In this document: positions 40,841 through 49,926 of the stretch, piece after piece
Numbering within the stretch: position 1 is the first letter of the stretch
Layout: each line of letters starts with the position of its first letter
NCBI RefSeq assembly: GCF_000147815.2
Contig: NC_015957.1
Coordinates: 7,936,001-8,000,000, forward strand
Origin: Streptomyces violaceusniger Tu 4113
Lineage (GTDB): Bacteria; Actinomycetota; Actinomycetes; Streptomycetales; Streptomycetaceae
Length of the DNA stretch: 64,000 bases
Direction: 5' to 3'
Notes under the pieces: model-generated
Database searches by the model: none
Told to the model about the DNA's origin: nothing
What the model saw: only the letters and a program-made list of their open reading frames with translations
Program-made: the position numbers and the translations under genes

Positions 40841-42096
40841 CCGGGGCGTGGTGGCGGCGGGCGATCCGTGCGGTGGCCGGCCGCCGGGCCCAGTTGCGCT
40901 GGATCCATCTGGTGCTCGGCGGCGCCCTGTTGATGCCGTATTACCTGCTGACCAGCGTCGTCTTCGCGATGCTCCTGCGGGACGCGGTTCCCTTCACCTC
41001 CCTGGTGTGGCAACTGGGCACCTTCGGCCTGGCCCTGCCGCTGGCCGCGCCGACCGCGCTGCTGCCGCTCGTACGCCCCCTGGAGGCCACCGCCGCGCGC
41101 TCGCTGTGCGGGCTTCCGGAGTCCGCGGAGCTCGCGGCCGGGCCCGCCGGATCGTGGGACGCGCGCGCCCGCACCTTGCTCTGGTACGGGCTGCATCTGG
41201 CCATCGGCGGGCTGGTCAGCGGGCTCACCCTGTCCCTGCTGCCCGCCTCGGCGATGCTGATCGCCCTGCCGTTCACCGACGGTTCGTACGTCGACGAGGG
41301 CTGGCCGCACGCCTTCGCCTCGGCCCCCTCCGCGCTGGCGCCCTTGGCCGGGGTGCTGCTGCTGGGCGTGATCATGGGGATCGCCGCGGCCGCCGGGGCG
41401 CTGCTGGCCCGCTGTGCGCCCGCGCTGCTCGGCCCGGCCCCCGCCGAGCGGCTCGCCGCCGCCGAGCAGCGGGCCACCCGGCTGGCCGCCCGCAACCGGC
41501 TCGCCCGCGAGCTGCACGACTCGGTCGGCCATGCGCTGAGCGCGGTGACCCTCCAGGCGAGCGCGGCCCGTAAGGTCCTCGACACCGATCCGGACTTCGC
41601 CCGGGAGGCGCTGGCGGCCATCGAGGAGACCACCCGGGACGCGGTCGGCGAACTCGACAGCGTGCTCGGCCTGTTACGCGAAGGGGAGGACCGTCCGGCC
41701 CCCGCCCCCTCCCCCACCCTCATGGATCTGGACGGGCTGCTGGCCCGCACCCGGGCCGCGGGCGTCGCCGTCGAGCTGACGGCCCCGGGCGCGCTGGACC
41801 GGCTGCCGCCCGTCGTCTCCCGCGAGGCGTACCGCATCGTCCAGGAGGGGCTCACCAACGCGCTGCGCCACGCGGGCCGGGTGCCGGTGCGGCTCCGGAT
41901 CGCCGAGGACCCGAAGAAGGTGGAGATCACGATGGAGAACCCGGTGAACGGAGCGGCCCGGGCACGGCCCACCGGCGGCCGCGGGCTGCGCGGCATCGCC
42001 GAGCGGGCCACCCTGCTGCGCGGCACCTGTGCGTGGGACACCGTGGACGGCGTCTGGCGGCTGACGGTCCGGCTCCCGCTGGAGGCGTCCCGATGA
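40837..42096 (+). CDS. NarL-type sensor histidine kinase (contains TTA codon)
   Basis: 419 aa. About four hydrophobic helices in the first 200 residues form a membrane sensor with little extracellular domain. HisKA_3 H-box with RELHDSVGHALSAV (about residue 224) and HATPase boxes EAYRIVQEGLTNALRHAG and GGRGLRGIAERA. Leu-280 is TTA (41674-41676), so full translation should need bldA tRNA. ATGA overlap with the response regulator. The signal is unknown. Confidence 0.92.
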   Translation: MTGAWWRRAIRAVAGRRAQLRWIHLVLGGALLMPYYLLTSVVFAMLLRDAVPFTSLVWQLGTFGLALPLAAPTALLPLVRPLEATAARSLCGLPESAELAAGPAGSWDARARTLLWYGLHLAIGGLVSGLTLSLLPASAMLIALPFTDGSYVDEGWPHAFASAPSALAPLAGVLLLGVIMGIAAAAGALLARCAPALLGPAPAERLAAAEQRATRLAARNRLARELHDSVGHALSAVTLQASAARKVLDTDPDFAREALAAIEETTRDAVGELDSVLGLLREGEDRPAPAPSPTLMDLDGLLARTRAAGVAVELTAPGALDRLPPVVSREAYRIVQEGLTNALRHAGRVPVRLRIAEDPKKVEITMENPVNGAARARPTGGRGLRGIAERATLLRGTCAWDTVDGVWRLTVRLPLEASR

Positions 42097-42794
42097 GCAC
42101 CCCGCCGTCGCCGGTGAGCGCCCCGCCGTCCCCGCTGCGCATCGTGCTCGTCGACGACGAGCGGATGGTGCGCACCGCGCTGCGCGCGATCCTCTCCAGC
42201 GAACCGGACCTGGAGGTCGTCGGCGAGGCCGGAAGCGGCGCCGAGGCCGTACCGGTGGTCCGTGAACTGCGCCCGGACGTCGTGCTGATGGACGTCCGGA
42301 TGCCCGATGTCGACGGCATCCGCGCCACCGAGCGGATCCTGAGCACCATGGCGGACCCGCCGCGCGTCATCGTGGTGACGACGTTCGAGAACGACAGCTA
42401 TGTGTACGACGCGCTGCGCGCCGGGGCCAGCGGCTTTCTGCTCAAGCGGGCCCGTGCGGAGGATCTGGTGCAGGCGGTGCGGCTGGTGGCGCGGAGCGAT
42501 TCGCTGCTGTTCCCGGCCGCGGTGCGGGCACTGGCCGCCGAGCACGCCGCCGCCCGGGGCCCGGACCGCGAGGCGAGCGCGCGGGCGCTGGGCGAGCGGC
42601 TCTCCGAGCGGGAGGCCGTGGTGCTGCGGCTGATGACCGACGGGCTGTCCAACTCCGAGATCGCGGCCCGGATGGCGGTGGGACCGGCCACGGTCAAGAC
42701 GCATGTGGGGGCGGTGCTCACCAAGTTGGGGGTGCGGGACCGCACCCAGGCGGTGATCGCCGCGTACGAGAGCGGTTTCGTCACGCCGGGCTGA
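42093..42794 (+). CDS. NarL/LuxR-type response regulator
   Basis: 233 aa. Receiver domain with acidic pocket VDDER, phospho-acceptor Asp in VVLMDVRMPDVDG (about residue 69) and conserved Lys in GFLLKRARAEDLV; C-terminal LuxR HTH LSEREAVVLRLMTDGLSNSE then AVGPATVKTHVGAVLTKLGV. Cognate partner of the upstream kinase by ATGA overlap. Targets not visible in the window. Confidence 0.95.
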   Translation: MSTPPSPVSAPPSPLRIVLVDDERMVRTALRAILSSEPDLEVVGEAGSGAEAVPVVRELRPDVVLMDVRMPDVDGIRATERILSTMADPPRVIVVTTFENDSYVYDALRAGASGFLLKRARAEDLVQAVRLVARSDSLLFPAAVRALAAEHAAARGPDREASARALGERLSEREAVVLRLMTDGLSNSEIAARMAVGPATVKTHVGAVLTKLGVRDRTQAVIAAYESGFVTPG

Positions 42795-42856
42795 CATCCG
42801 GCGGCCGGGGTGGTCTGCTGTGACGGGTCGGCCGAACGGGCGGGAGGAGCAGGCGC

Positions 42857-43837
42857 ATGGAGTACGCACGGCTGGGCGCGTCGGGCATCAAGGTGTCGCG
42901 GATCTGCCTCGGCATGATGAGCTACGGCAGCCCCGAACACCGGCCCTGGCAGTTGGACATCGACGACGCGCGGCCGATCGTACGGCGCGCGGTCGAGGAG
43001 GGGGTGACCTTCTTCGACACCGCCGACATGTACTCGTTGGGCCGGAGCGAGGAGATCACCGGCGAGCTGCTGCGGGAGCTCTTCCCCGGCCGCGACGACT
43101 ATGTCCTCGCCACGAAGGTCTACTCCCCGATGGGAGAGGGCCCCAACGACCGCGGGCTCTCCCGTAAGCACATCCTGGCGGGCATCGACGCCTCGCTGCG
43201 GCGGCTGGGCACCGACCATGTGGATCTCTACCAGATCCACCGCTTCGACCCCGGGACGCCCATCGAGGAGACGATGGAGGCGCTCCACGATGTGGTGCGG
43301 GCCGGAAAGGCCCGGTACATCGGCGCGTCCTCCATGTTCGCCTGGCAGTTCGCCAAGGCCCAGCACACGGCCGAGGCACACGGCTGGACCCGGTTCGTCT
43401 CCATGCAGAACCACTACAACCTGCTCTACCGGGAGGAGGAGCGGGAGATGAACCCGCTCTGCCTGGACCAGGGCGTCGGCGTCATCCCCTGGAGCCCGCT
43501 GGCGCGCGGACTGCTGGCGGGCACCCGCGACCGGGACCGCACCGGGACCACGGTCCGGGCGGGCAACGATCCGCTGGTGGAGAAGTGGTACGCGGCCGCG
43601 GAGTTCTCCATCGTGGACGCCACCCGCGAGATCGCCGAGAAGCGCGGAGTATCCCCCGCGCGGGTCGCGCTGGCGTGGCTGCTCAGCAGGCCCGCGGTCA
43701 CCGCGCCGATCGTCGGGGCCACGAAGATCGGCCATCTGGAGGACGCGGTCGCGGCGGTCGGGCTGACGCTCGACGAGGCGGAGGTGGCCCGCCTGGAGGC
43801 CCCCTACCGCCCGCGCCCCATCATGGGCCATAGCTGA
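42857..43837 (+). CDS. Aldo/keto reductase
   Basis: 326 aa (alpha/beta)8 NADPH-dependent reductase. Catalytic tetrad visible: Asp/Tyr in FFDTADMYSLGRSEE (about residues 52-60), Lys in VLATKVYSP (about 86) and His in YQIHRFDP (about 125). GVIPWSPLARGLLAGTR and VGATKIGHLEDAVAAV bind the cofactor. Similar to the YajO/AKR group. Substrate unknown. The gap from the response regulator is 62 bp, so co-transcription is possible. Confidence 0.92.
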   Translation: MEYARLGASGIKVSRICLGMMSYGSPEHRPWQLDIDDARPIVRRAVEEGVTFFDTADMYSLGRSEEITGELLRELFPGRDDYVLATKVYSPMGEGPNDRGLSRKHILAGIDASLRRLGTDHVDLYQIHRFDPGTPIEETMEALHDVVRAGKARYIGASSMFAWQFAKAQHTAEAHGWTRFVSMQNHYNLLYREEEREMNPLCLDQGVGVIPWSPLARGLLAGTRDRDRTGTTVRAGNDPLVEKWYAAAEFSIVDATREIAEKRGVSPARVALAWLLSRPAVTAPIVGATKIGHLEDAVAAVGLTLDEAEVARLEAPYRPRPIMGHS

Positions 43838-43881
43838 CGGGGCGGGACGGCTCCCGGGGGAACCCCGGATCTCCCGGGGCT

Positions 43882-45102
43882 TCAGTTCATCGTCGAGCCG
43901 ATCTCGGTGCGGTCCATGACGACGAGGAAGCTGGTGACCGGAAGGGAGCCGTCCTGCCGCCGGGGGCCGAGGGCCGTGGTGGGGTCGGTGGTGACCAGCG
44001 GCGGGGTGGCCGGGCCGCCCGGCGTCCAACTGTTGTCCCGGGAGGCGGCGAGGGCTCCGGTGTCGGCGCTGCCACGGCCGTTGGAGACCGCGAGGTTGCG
44101 GGTCAGGAGGGCGCGGGAGCCGGCGAAGGAGTAGCCCTTGCCCCAGTTGTCGAAGGCGGTGGTGCGCTGGAGATGGAGGGCTCCGGTGTTGCCGCCCGCC
44201 TCGAAGCCGCTCTTGGTGTTGGCCCAGGCGGCGGAGGTCCGTACGACATGGGCGGGCGAGGGGGCACCGCGGCGGTCGGCGCCGAGCTGGAAGCCGCTGC
44301 CGTCGCCCTTGAAGTAGGGGATGTGCCAGCGGTTCCGGCCGTTTTCGAAGGCCCAGGAGTGCTCGATGGTGACGGGGCTCGCCCACATCCACAGGTCGAC
44401 GCCGTCGTCGCTGTTGCGGAACAGCCGGGATCCGGTGACCACGTTGCCGGTGCCGGAGCCGTGGGTGAGGGCCATGCCGTCGGCTCTCTGGCCGCCGGTG
44501 GCGTCGTCGTGGTTGCCGTAGGAGTCCAGGTTCCGGATGACGTTGCCGTTGGTGTCATCGCCGCGGAGGGTGAGTCCGGTGTCGCCGTTGCCGTGGGTGC
44601 TGAGGTTCTGGAAGACGTTTCGCGCACAGGAGGTGCAGACCAGACCGCCGCCCGGGGCGTTGCGCAGCTCGATCCCGGAGACCGTCCAGTAGTCGGCCCT
44701 GAGGGAGACCAGGGAGGAGCCCTGGCCCAGCCGGGAGCCGTCGAGCCGGACCTTCTCCGCCCTGTAGGGCCGCAGTTGGACGCGCTCGCGGGGAGTGCCG
44801 CTGGCGGAACTGCGCAGCGTCCTGGCGGGGTAGTACGTGCCGCCGCGCACCTCGATGGTCGTGCCCGCCTTGGCGGCCGATATCGCCTTTTCGAGGCTTC
44901 GGTAGGGGGACTTGAGGGTGCCGCTGTCGCCGTCGCTGCCGTTGGTGGCCACGTACACGGTGGTGGGCACGGCGCTCGCACCCTCCGGCGAAGCCGTCAG
45001 ATACACCCCGGCCACGGCCGACGCCACGATCACGGCGCTGCCGAGCGGCAGCGTGCGGTCCTTACGGCGACGGTGGCGGCCCCGCTTACGCCTCAGCCCC
45101 AT
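43882..45102 (-). CDS. Secreted right-handed beta-helix protein (pectate-lyase-like)
   Basis: 406 aa. Basic N-terminus and a hydrophobic helix (LGSAVIVASAVAGVYLTA, about residues 20-37) give a signal anchor. The mature part begins TTVYVATNGSDGDSGT, the usual opening of PL9/DUF1565-type beta-helix enzymes, then GTTIEVRGGTYYPARTL, repeated short turns (GNVIRNLDSYGN, GNVVTGSRLFRNSDDGVDLW) and a C-terminal loop. Probably acts on uronic-acid polysaccharide outside the cell; catalytic residues were not assigned. It fits with the uronate genes near 59 kb. Confidence 0.82.
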   Translation of the reverse strand: MGLRRKRGRHRRRKDRTLPLGSAVIVASAVAGVYLTASPEGASAVPTTVYVATNGSDGDSGTLKSPYRSLEKAISAAKAGTTIEVRGGTYYPARTLRSSASGTPRERVQLRPYRAEKVRLDGSRLGQGSSLVSLRADYWTVSGIELRNAPGGGLVCTSCARNVFQNLSTHGNGDTGLTLRGDDTNGNVIRNLDSYGNHDDATGGQRADGMALTHGSGTGNVVTGSRLFRNSDDGVDLWMWASPVTIEHSWAFENGRNRWHIPYFKGDGSGFQLGADRRGAPSPAHVVRTSAAWANTKSGFEAGGNTGALHLQRTTAFDNWGKGYSFAGSRALLTRNLAVSNGRGSADTGALAASRDNSWTPGGPATPPLVTTDPTTALGPRRQDGSLPVTSFLVVMDRTEIGSTMN

Positions 45103-45313
45103 GGCAACTCCTGTTCCGCGTCGAGAGAACGGGCCGGAGGATCCGGACCGGCCCGTCCCATGTCGTAGTTGCCGCCAGTCCAGATTAGGTTGCCGGGCAC
45201 CCGAGAATTCTTAGATTACGAAATTCCGATCGCCTCGCGATAGCTTGCGACAAGTCTTGATCGTTTTGTGGCCGAGGATGTTCGGAAACGGAAGGTCCTG
45301 TTGGTCTGTTGCC

Positions 45314-46123
45314 TCATGGGCGATAGACCTTGCCCGGTTCCGGGGTGGCCGGGGCCATCAACTGGGAGACCGTCACCACCGTATAGCCGTCCTTCTTCAG
45401 CTTCGCCAGGATCCCCGGCACCGCCGGCACCGTGCCCTTGTAGATGTCGTGCAGCAGGATGATCCCATCGCGCTTCGTCTGCTCCAGCACCCGCTTCTCG
45501 ATCAGCGCGGAGTCGGTCGTCTGGTAGTCCTTCGCCGTCACGCTCCACAGCACCTGTGCCACGCCCAGCTCCCGGCAGATCTTGGAGACCCGCTCGTCGG
45601 TACGCCCCTGCGGCGGCCGCATCAGCAGCGGCGTACGGCCGGTGAGCTTCTTGACGGCGCTCTGGACCCGGTTGATCTCCGAGCGGACCACGTCGTCGTC
45701 GCTCTTGGTGAGGATCTTGTGCGACCAGGTGTGGTTGGCCAGCTCATGCCCCTCGTCCGCGATGCGGCGCACCAGGTCGGGGTGTTTGTCGATGTGCTTC
45801 TTGCCGAGCATGAAGAAGGTCGCGTGGGCCTTCTCGCGCTTGAGGATCTCCAGCAGCCGGGGCGTGTTCTCGCTGGGGCCCGCGTCGAAGGTGAGGGCGA
45901 CGCATTTGGCGCGGGAGCAGTCGACCGAACCGTTCGCCCCGTCGCCCTTCTTCAGCACGTCCGGCTTCGAGGCGGCCGGTGTCGCGTGCCCGGCGTCCTT
46001 CACCGCGTGCTCCCGGGCGCTGTGCGGTGAGGTGGTGTCGTAGGACGCTCCGCAGCCGGTGAGGCCCAGTGTCAGACAGACGGCACTCACGAGCAGTCCG
46101 GATATTCGACCTTTTCGCCCCAT
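45314..46123 (-). CDS. Polysaccharide deacetylase lipoprotein
   Basis: 269 aa. Signal peptide with lipobox LTGC (about residue 23), then a NodB domain from about residue 85. Motif 1 reads LTFDAGP, with Ala where the second Asp of TFDDGP is usual; motif 2 ELANHTWSH supplies the zinc His residues; RPPQGRTDERV and LLHDIYKGT are motifs 3 and 5. It should remove N-acetyl groups from peptidoglycan or chitin-like polymer at the cell surface. ATG at 46123 starts the signal peptide. Upstream is a large perfect inverted repeat. Confidence 0.9.
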   Translation of the reverse strand: MGRKGRISGLLVSAVCLTLGLTGCGASYDTTSPHSAREHAVKDAGHATPAASKPDVLKKGDGANGSVDCSRAKCVALTFDAGPSENTPRLLEILKREKAHATFFMLGKKHIDKHPDLVRRIADEGHELANHTWSHKILTKSDDDVVRSEINRVQSAVKKLTGRTPLLMRPPQGRTDERVSKICRELGVAQVLWSVTAKDYQTTDSALIEKRVLEQTKRDGIILLHDIYKGTVPAVPGILAKLKKDGYTVVTVSQLMAPATPEPGKVYRP

Positions 46124-46162
46124 TGATATCCCCGAAGTCCTTTTGTTGCCATTAGTGGTCGC

Positions 46163-46205
46163 TATGCCGCCAACAGGCATACAACTGCGTACTGTTGGCG
46201 GCATA
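46163..46205. promoter_or_regulatory. Perfect 14-bp inverted repeat upstream of deacetylase
   Basis: TATGCCGCCAACAG (46163-46176) and CTGTTGGCGGCATA (46192-46205), no mismatch, 15-bp spacer. It lies 40-82 bp before the deacetylase ATG. Candidate operator for a dimeric repressor or a 5'-UTR hairpin. Confidence 0.75.
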
Positions 46206-46295
46206 AACTGCGAGCACTATACACGCGACGTATACGCGGGGTTCATAGAGGCCCGCGGGCCCGGGACCGTGGAGCGATGTGGTGATCGAGCGCGG

Positions 46296-47630
46296 CTAGC
46301 CCTGGTGCTTCTTCCAGTCCGCCTGTGCCGCGTTGAGCTCGTCCGCGACCTTGTCGCAGAACGCCTTGGCGGTCATCCGGCCGAGCAGCACCTTCTGGAA
46401 GCCGGGCTCGTTGTCGGCCTTGCTGATGTTGTTCCAGTCCGGGAGGTAGTAGGGCAACTGGACGACCTTGGTCCGCGGATCGTTGAGCGACTCCAGCGCG
46501 GCCTTGGTCGGCGGGGCCTCGGCGATCCAGCCGTCGTCCGCGGCGCCGACGTTGGCGGGGATCGCGCCCACGTCCTCGTTCCAGAGGCTGTTCATCTCCG
46601 GGGAGGCCGCGAACTCGATGAACTTCCAGGCCGCCGCCTTGTTCTTGCCCGCCTTGAACAGCCCGAGGCCGTCGACCGGGTTGGAGACGATGGTGCGCGC
46701 CGCCCCGGCCCGGGAGGGCGGCAGCGGTATGCCCGCGATCTTCTCCTTGCCGAGCAGCCGTACGTGGTCGACATAGCTGCCGAGGTTGTGCTGCAGCATC
46801 CCGATGTCGCCCTGGTCGAACTGGGCGACCATCTTGGCGAAGTCGTTGTTGAGGTCCGCGGCGGGCGTGACCCTCTTGAAGAGGGCGATGTACTTCTCCA
46901 GCGCCGCGACGTTCCTGGGGTCGTTGAGGGTGGTCTTGTCGCCGTCCCAGAAGGACGCGATGCCGGACTGGGCGTACATCATGTCCAGCGCCTGGGCGAT
47001 CGAGCCCGCGCCGCCGCGCAGGGTGAAGCCGAACTTGTTCCCGCCCTTGTCGGTCAGCTCGTCGGCGGCCTTGTAGAACCTCTCCCAACTGTCCGGCGCC
47101 GGCAGCTTCGCCGCCTTGAAGAGGTCGGTGCGGTACCAGAGGGTGCCCTGGTTGGCGGAGGTCGGGACGGAGTACAGCTCCTGGTCCTCACCGCCGGCCG
47201 CGCGGACGCTGTCGACCATGTTCTTGATCAGCTTGCCCTTGAGGGCGCTGTCGTCGATGCGGTCGGTCACGGGGTCGAGGGCGCCCTGGGCGACCAGATT
47301 GGCCAGATACGCGGTGCCCACGCCGCCGACGTCGGGCAGACTGTCGCCGCCGCTCTGGATGGCGGTGTCGTACTTCGACTGCACATTGGTGATCGGGATC
47401 GGGACGTACTTGACCGTGATGTCGGGGTACTTGTCCTCGAACTTGGCGATGATCCGCTTCCAGACCTTGGTGCGGGGGCCGCCGTTGTTGTCCCAGAAGG
47501 TGATGGTGCCCTTGCCGGAGCCCTCCTCGCCGGTGGTCGAGCCGTCGTCGCCGCAGGCGGTGGCGGTCAGGGTGAGCAATGCCGCCAGGGCGGCTGCGAT
47601 GTGGGGTGCTCTGCGGCGCGTGGATTTCAC
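46296..47630 (-). CDS. Carbohydrate ABC transporter substrate-binding lipoprotein
   Basis: 444 aa family-1 extracellular solute-binding protein. Lipobox LTATAC (about residue 26), then GTITFWDNNGGPRTKVWKRI, GGDSLPDVGGVGTAYLANL, SANQGTLWYRTDLFKAAKLP and AAWKFIEFAASPEMNSLWNE, all typical. It delivers a sugar or oligosaccharide to the two permeases encoded upstream. GTG at 47630 follows GGAGA. Last gene of the operon, 168 bp after the PmoA-like gene, with a palindromic element between them. Confidence 0.93.
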   Translation of the reverse strand: MKSTRRRAPHIAAALAALLTLTATACGDDGSTTGEEGSGKGTITFWDNNGGPRTKVWKRIIAKFEDKYPDITVKYVPIPITNVQSKYDTAIQSGGDSLPDVGGVGTAYLANLVAQGALDPVTDRIDDSALKGKLIKNMVDSVRAAGGEDQELYSVPTSANQGTLWYRTDLFKAAKLPAPDSWERFYKAADELTDKGGNKFGFTLRGGAGSIAQALDMMYAQSGIASFWDGDKTTLNDPRNVAALEKYIALFKRVTPAADLNNDFAKMVAQFDQGDIGMLQHNLGSYVDHVRLLGKEKIAGIPLPPSRAGAARTIVSNPVDGLGLFKAGKNKAAAWKFIEFAASPEMNSLWNEDVGAIPANVGAADDGWIAEAPPTKAALESLNDPRTKVVQLPYYLPDWNNISKADNEPGFQKVLLGRMTAKAFCDKVADELNAAQADWKKHQG

Positions 47631-47725
47631 GTGTCCGTCTCCTTGTGGGTTGCGTTCGCCGGCGGTTGCTGGTCGTTGAGGGGCGTGGCGTCGTGGCTGG
47701 GGGCGGTGGCCATGTGCGGGCCGGC

Positions 47726-47791
47726 TTGTGCCCACCCGTTCCGCCAGGGGGCACCTCCCAGCGGTAGCCGGGGAGGAACGATTGCCCACAA
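47726..47791. repeat. Palindromic intergenic (REP-like) element
   Basis: 66 bp bounded by TTGTGCCCACCCGTTCC and GGAACGATTGCCCACAA (13 of 17 positions complementary), enclosing an inner hairpin around CACCTCCCAGCGG. I have seen this type of element dispersed in Streptomyces genomes. Here it separates the PmoA-like and binding-protein genes. Confidence 0.7.
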
Positions 47792-47797
47792 CTCTGC

Positions 47798-48652
47798 TCA
47801 TACGGCCGCTCCCCTGTCGGAGAGTTGGGCTGCTCTGCGGGCTGCGGTTTCGGGAGTCAGGCGGCCGTCGGTTATCGCGGTGACGATGCGTCGGGTGACC
47901 GTGCCGGCGGGGGCGAGGGGCAGTGGCCGGTCCGAGGCGAGGGACGAGCCGACGCCCGCGTGTTCCCCGGTGCGCACACACCACGGGTCGGCCCGGGTGT
48001 CGCCGGTCGCGCCGGCGAAGACCAGCGTCCACTCGTCGGTGGCCAGCGCCAGCCAGTCCGCGGGCCGTCCGTGCACCGCCGCCGCGCCCTCGCCGCCGGC
48101 GCTGAAGACCTGCGCGGGCTCGGGGCGCCGCGGGAGGCGCCAGAAGAAGCCGCCTCCGTGGCCCGCCCCGCCGAGGGCGAGCTCCTGGCCCGTCACATTG
48201 GTGAGGGCGGAGGTGAAGTCCAGCGCCCAGCACGCCATTCCCAGGGACCGTACGGCCACCGTGCGCCGCTCCAGCAGCAGTTGCCGCCCTCCGGCCGCCC
48301 ACGACAGCTCCTCCACGAAACCGTCGGGATCGCGCAGCAGCCAGCTCAGGTGGCGCTGGCTGCCCTGGTGGTCCAGGCGGCCCTGGCCGCCCCGGAAGTC
48401 GTATCCCGCCACCTCCGGGATGGCCATGGACACACCCAGGTGGGCCGGGTCCTCGGTAGGCCGCAGCCCGGTGACGGTGACGCCGCCGAGGGTGCGTACG
48501 GGGTGCAGATACGGGCGCGGCGCGAGCATGCCGGGCAGTTGGGGGCGGTGCACATACGACCCGACGACCCGGTTCTCATGGCGCAGCACGGTGCAGGGGG
48601 GACGGCGGGTGAGGGAGGGGGTCAGCGGGTTGGAGGGGGTCAGGGGTGTCAT
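47798..48652 (-). CDS. PmoA-like (DUF6807-type) protein
   Basis: 284 aa, no signal peptide. RPYLHPVRTLGGVTVTGLRP, a second conserved block around PAHLGVSMAIPEVAGYDF and the segment LALATDEWTLVFAG fit the family annotated as PmoA or DUF6807. The PmoA name is historical; members are found in carbohydrate operons next to Gfo/Idh/MocA oxidoreductases, as here, and their reaction is not established. ATGA overlap with the oxidoreductase upstream. Confidence 0.78.
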   Translation of the reverse strand: MTPLTPSNPLTPSLTRRPPCTVLRHENRVVGSYVHRPQLPGMLAPRPYLHPVRTLGGVTVTGLRPTEDPAHLGVSMAIPEVAGYDFRGGQGRLDHQGSQRHLSWLLRDPDGFVEELSWAAGGRQLLLERRTVAVRSLGMACWALDFTSALTNVTGQELALGGAGHGGGFFWRLPRRPEPAQVFSAGGEGAAAVHGRPADWLALATDEWTLVFAGATGDTRADPWCVRTGEHAGVGSSLASDRPLPLAPAGTVTRRIVTAITDGRLTPETAARRAAQLSDRGAAV

Positions 48653-49863
48653 GGGTGCGGGACCTCCGCGGGGCGTGCGGCCCAGGGGGCGCGCAGTTCC
48701 GAGTACAGGGCGAGGCGCTCGGCGCCGGCGGTGACCAGTCGGTCGATGCCGGTCACCACGCGCCGCTTGGCGGCTCGCGAGGCGACGCCCGCACCGGGCT
48801 CGGTGCGCCAGGCGTCGGCGGGCAGCGGGACCGGTGCGGGGGCGGTGCGGACCGCCTCGACGACGCGCATGAACGCGCCGGTGCGGTCCGGTGGGACGAG
48901 CAGTTCGGTGCCGTCGCGCAGACGGGCGACGAGGTTGTCCAGCAGATCGGTGCGCGCGTGGTCGGTGGTCTCGGGCGGCGCTCCGTCGCGTTCGACGCGG
49001 ACCCGGTCCAGCTTGTACCAGAAGGTGATCCGGCCCCGGTCGCCGTGGACGACGACATACGGTTCACCGGGCTCCTCCGCGCACAGGGTGACGGCGGCGG
49101 CGACGGTGGCACCGCGACTGGTGCGGATCCGTACGCAGGAGGTGTCGTCGGCCTCGATGGCGTTGGCCCGGTACAGCTCCAGCTCGATACCGGCCACGTC
49201 CTCGGCCCGGTCGGCGCCGCCGAGGTGCAGGGCGGTGACGACGGCGTGGGCGAGGGGGTTGGTGAGGACACCGTCGACGACATCGCGGCCGTCCAGGGTG
49301 CGGTGTCCGGCCCAGGGGGCGCGGGCGTAGTAGTCCTCGTCGCGGGCCCATGCCCCGGCCGCGCCGATGCCGCGGATCGCCCCTATGCGGCCCTCGGCGA
49401 CGAGGCTCCGGATGGCGGGCAGGGCGTGGGAGCCGTGCGACTGGAAGCCGATCTGGCAGACGGTTCCATAACCGCGCAGTCCTTCGCTCATCCGGGCGAA
49501 TTCGGCGTACGAGGGTGTGGGCGGCTTCTCCAGCAGAAGGTGCGCACCGCGTTCGGCGGCGGCGAGGGCGAGGTCGGCGTGGGTGTGGATCGGGGTGCAG
49601 ATGACGGCGATCCGGGCGCCGGTCCGGGTCACCAGTCCGGCCAGGTCGGCGGACTGCTCGGGTTCGCCGAGCCCGTCGCCCAGCTCCTTGACGGTGAGCG
49701 GCTGAAGTTCGCACACCCCGGCGAGCCGGACCGTTCCCTCGGCGGTCAGTCGGCGGATGTTGTCCAGGTGCCGGCGCCCATGGCCTCGGGCGCCCGCGAG
49801 GACGACGGGTATCGGTTCCTCGGCCGGGGCTTCCCCTCGTCCCCGGGGGTACGCCATGCCCAT
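48649..49863 (-). CDS. Gfo/Idh/MocA family oxidoreductase
   Basis: 404 aa NAD(P)-dependent oxidoreductase. Rossmann motif VVLAGARGHGRRHLDNI (about residues 20-36), VICTPIHTHADLALAAAERG, LLLEKPPTPSYAEFA (the Lys-Pro of the family, about 133) and QIGFQSHGSHALPAIRS. The C-terminal domain is a beta sheet with the substrate site. It probably oxidises or epimerises the sugar taken up by the neighbouring ABC transporter. An ATG two codons in is also possible. Confidence 0.9.
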   Translation of the reverse strand: MGMAYPRGRGEAPAEEPIPVVLAGARGHGRRHLDNIRRLTAEGTVRLAGVCELQPLTVKELGDGLGEPEQSADLAGLVTRTGARIAVICTPIHTHADLALAAAERGAHLLLEKPPTPSYAEFARMSEGLRGYGTVCQIGFQSHGSHALPAIRSLVAEGRIGAIRGIGAAGAWARDEDYYARAPWAGHRTLDGRDVVDGVLTNPLAHAVVTALHLGGADRAEDVAGIELELYRANAIEADDTSCVRIRTSRGATVAAAVTLCAEEPGEPYVVVHGDRGRITFWYKLDRVRVERDGAPPETTDHARTDLLDNLVARLRDGTELLVPPDRTGAFMRVVEAVRTAPAPVPLPADAWRTEPGAGVASRAAKRRVVTGIDRLVTAGAERLALYSELRAPWAARPAEVPHP

Positions 49864-49926
49864 GCTCGGACCTCCTTGTCCGCATACGGTGTGCCGCCGA
49901 ATACGTGGTGTCGCCGACCGTTTCGG

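Noticed and set aside
46059..48734. 891-codon plus-strand frame
   Set aside because: Antisense to the binding-protein and PmoA-like genes; no domain and no ribosome-binding site.
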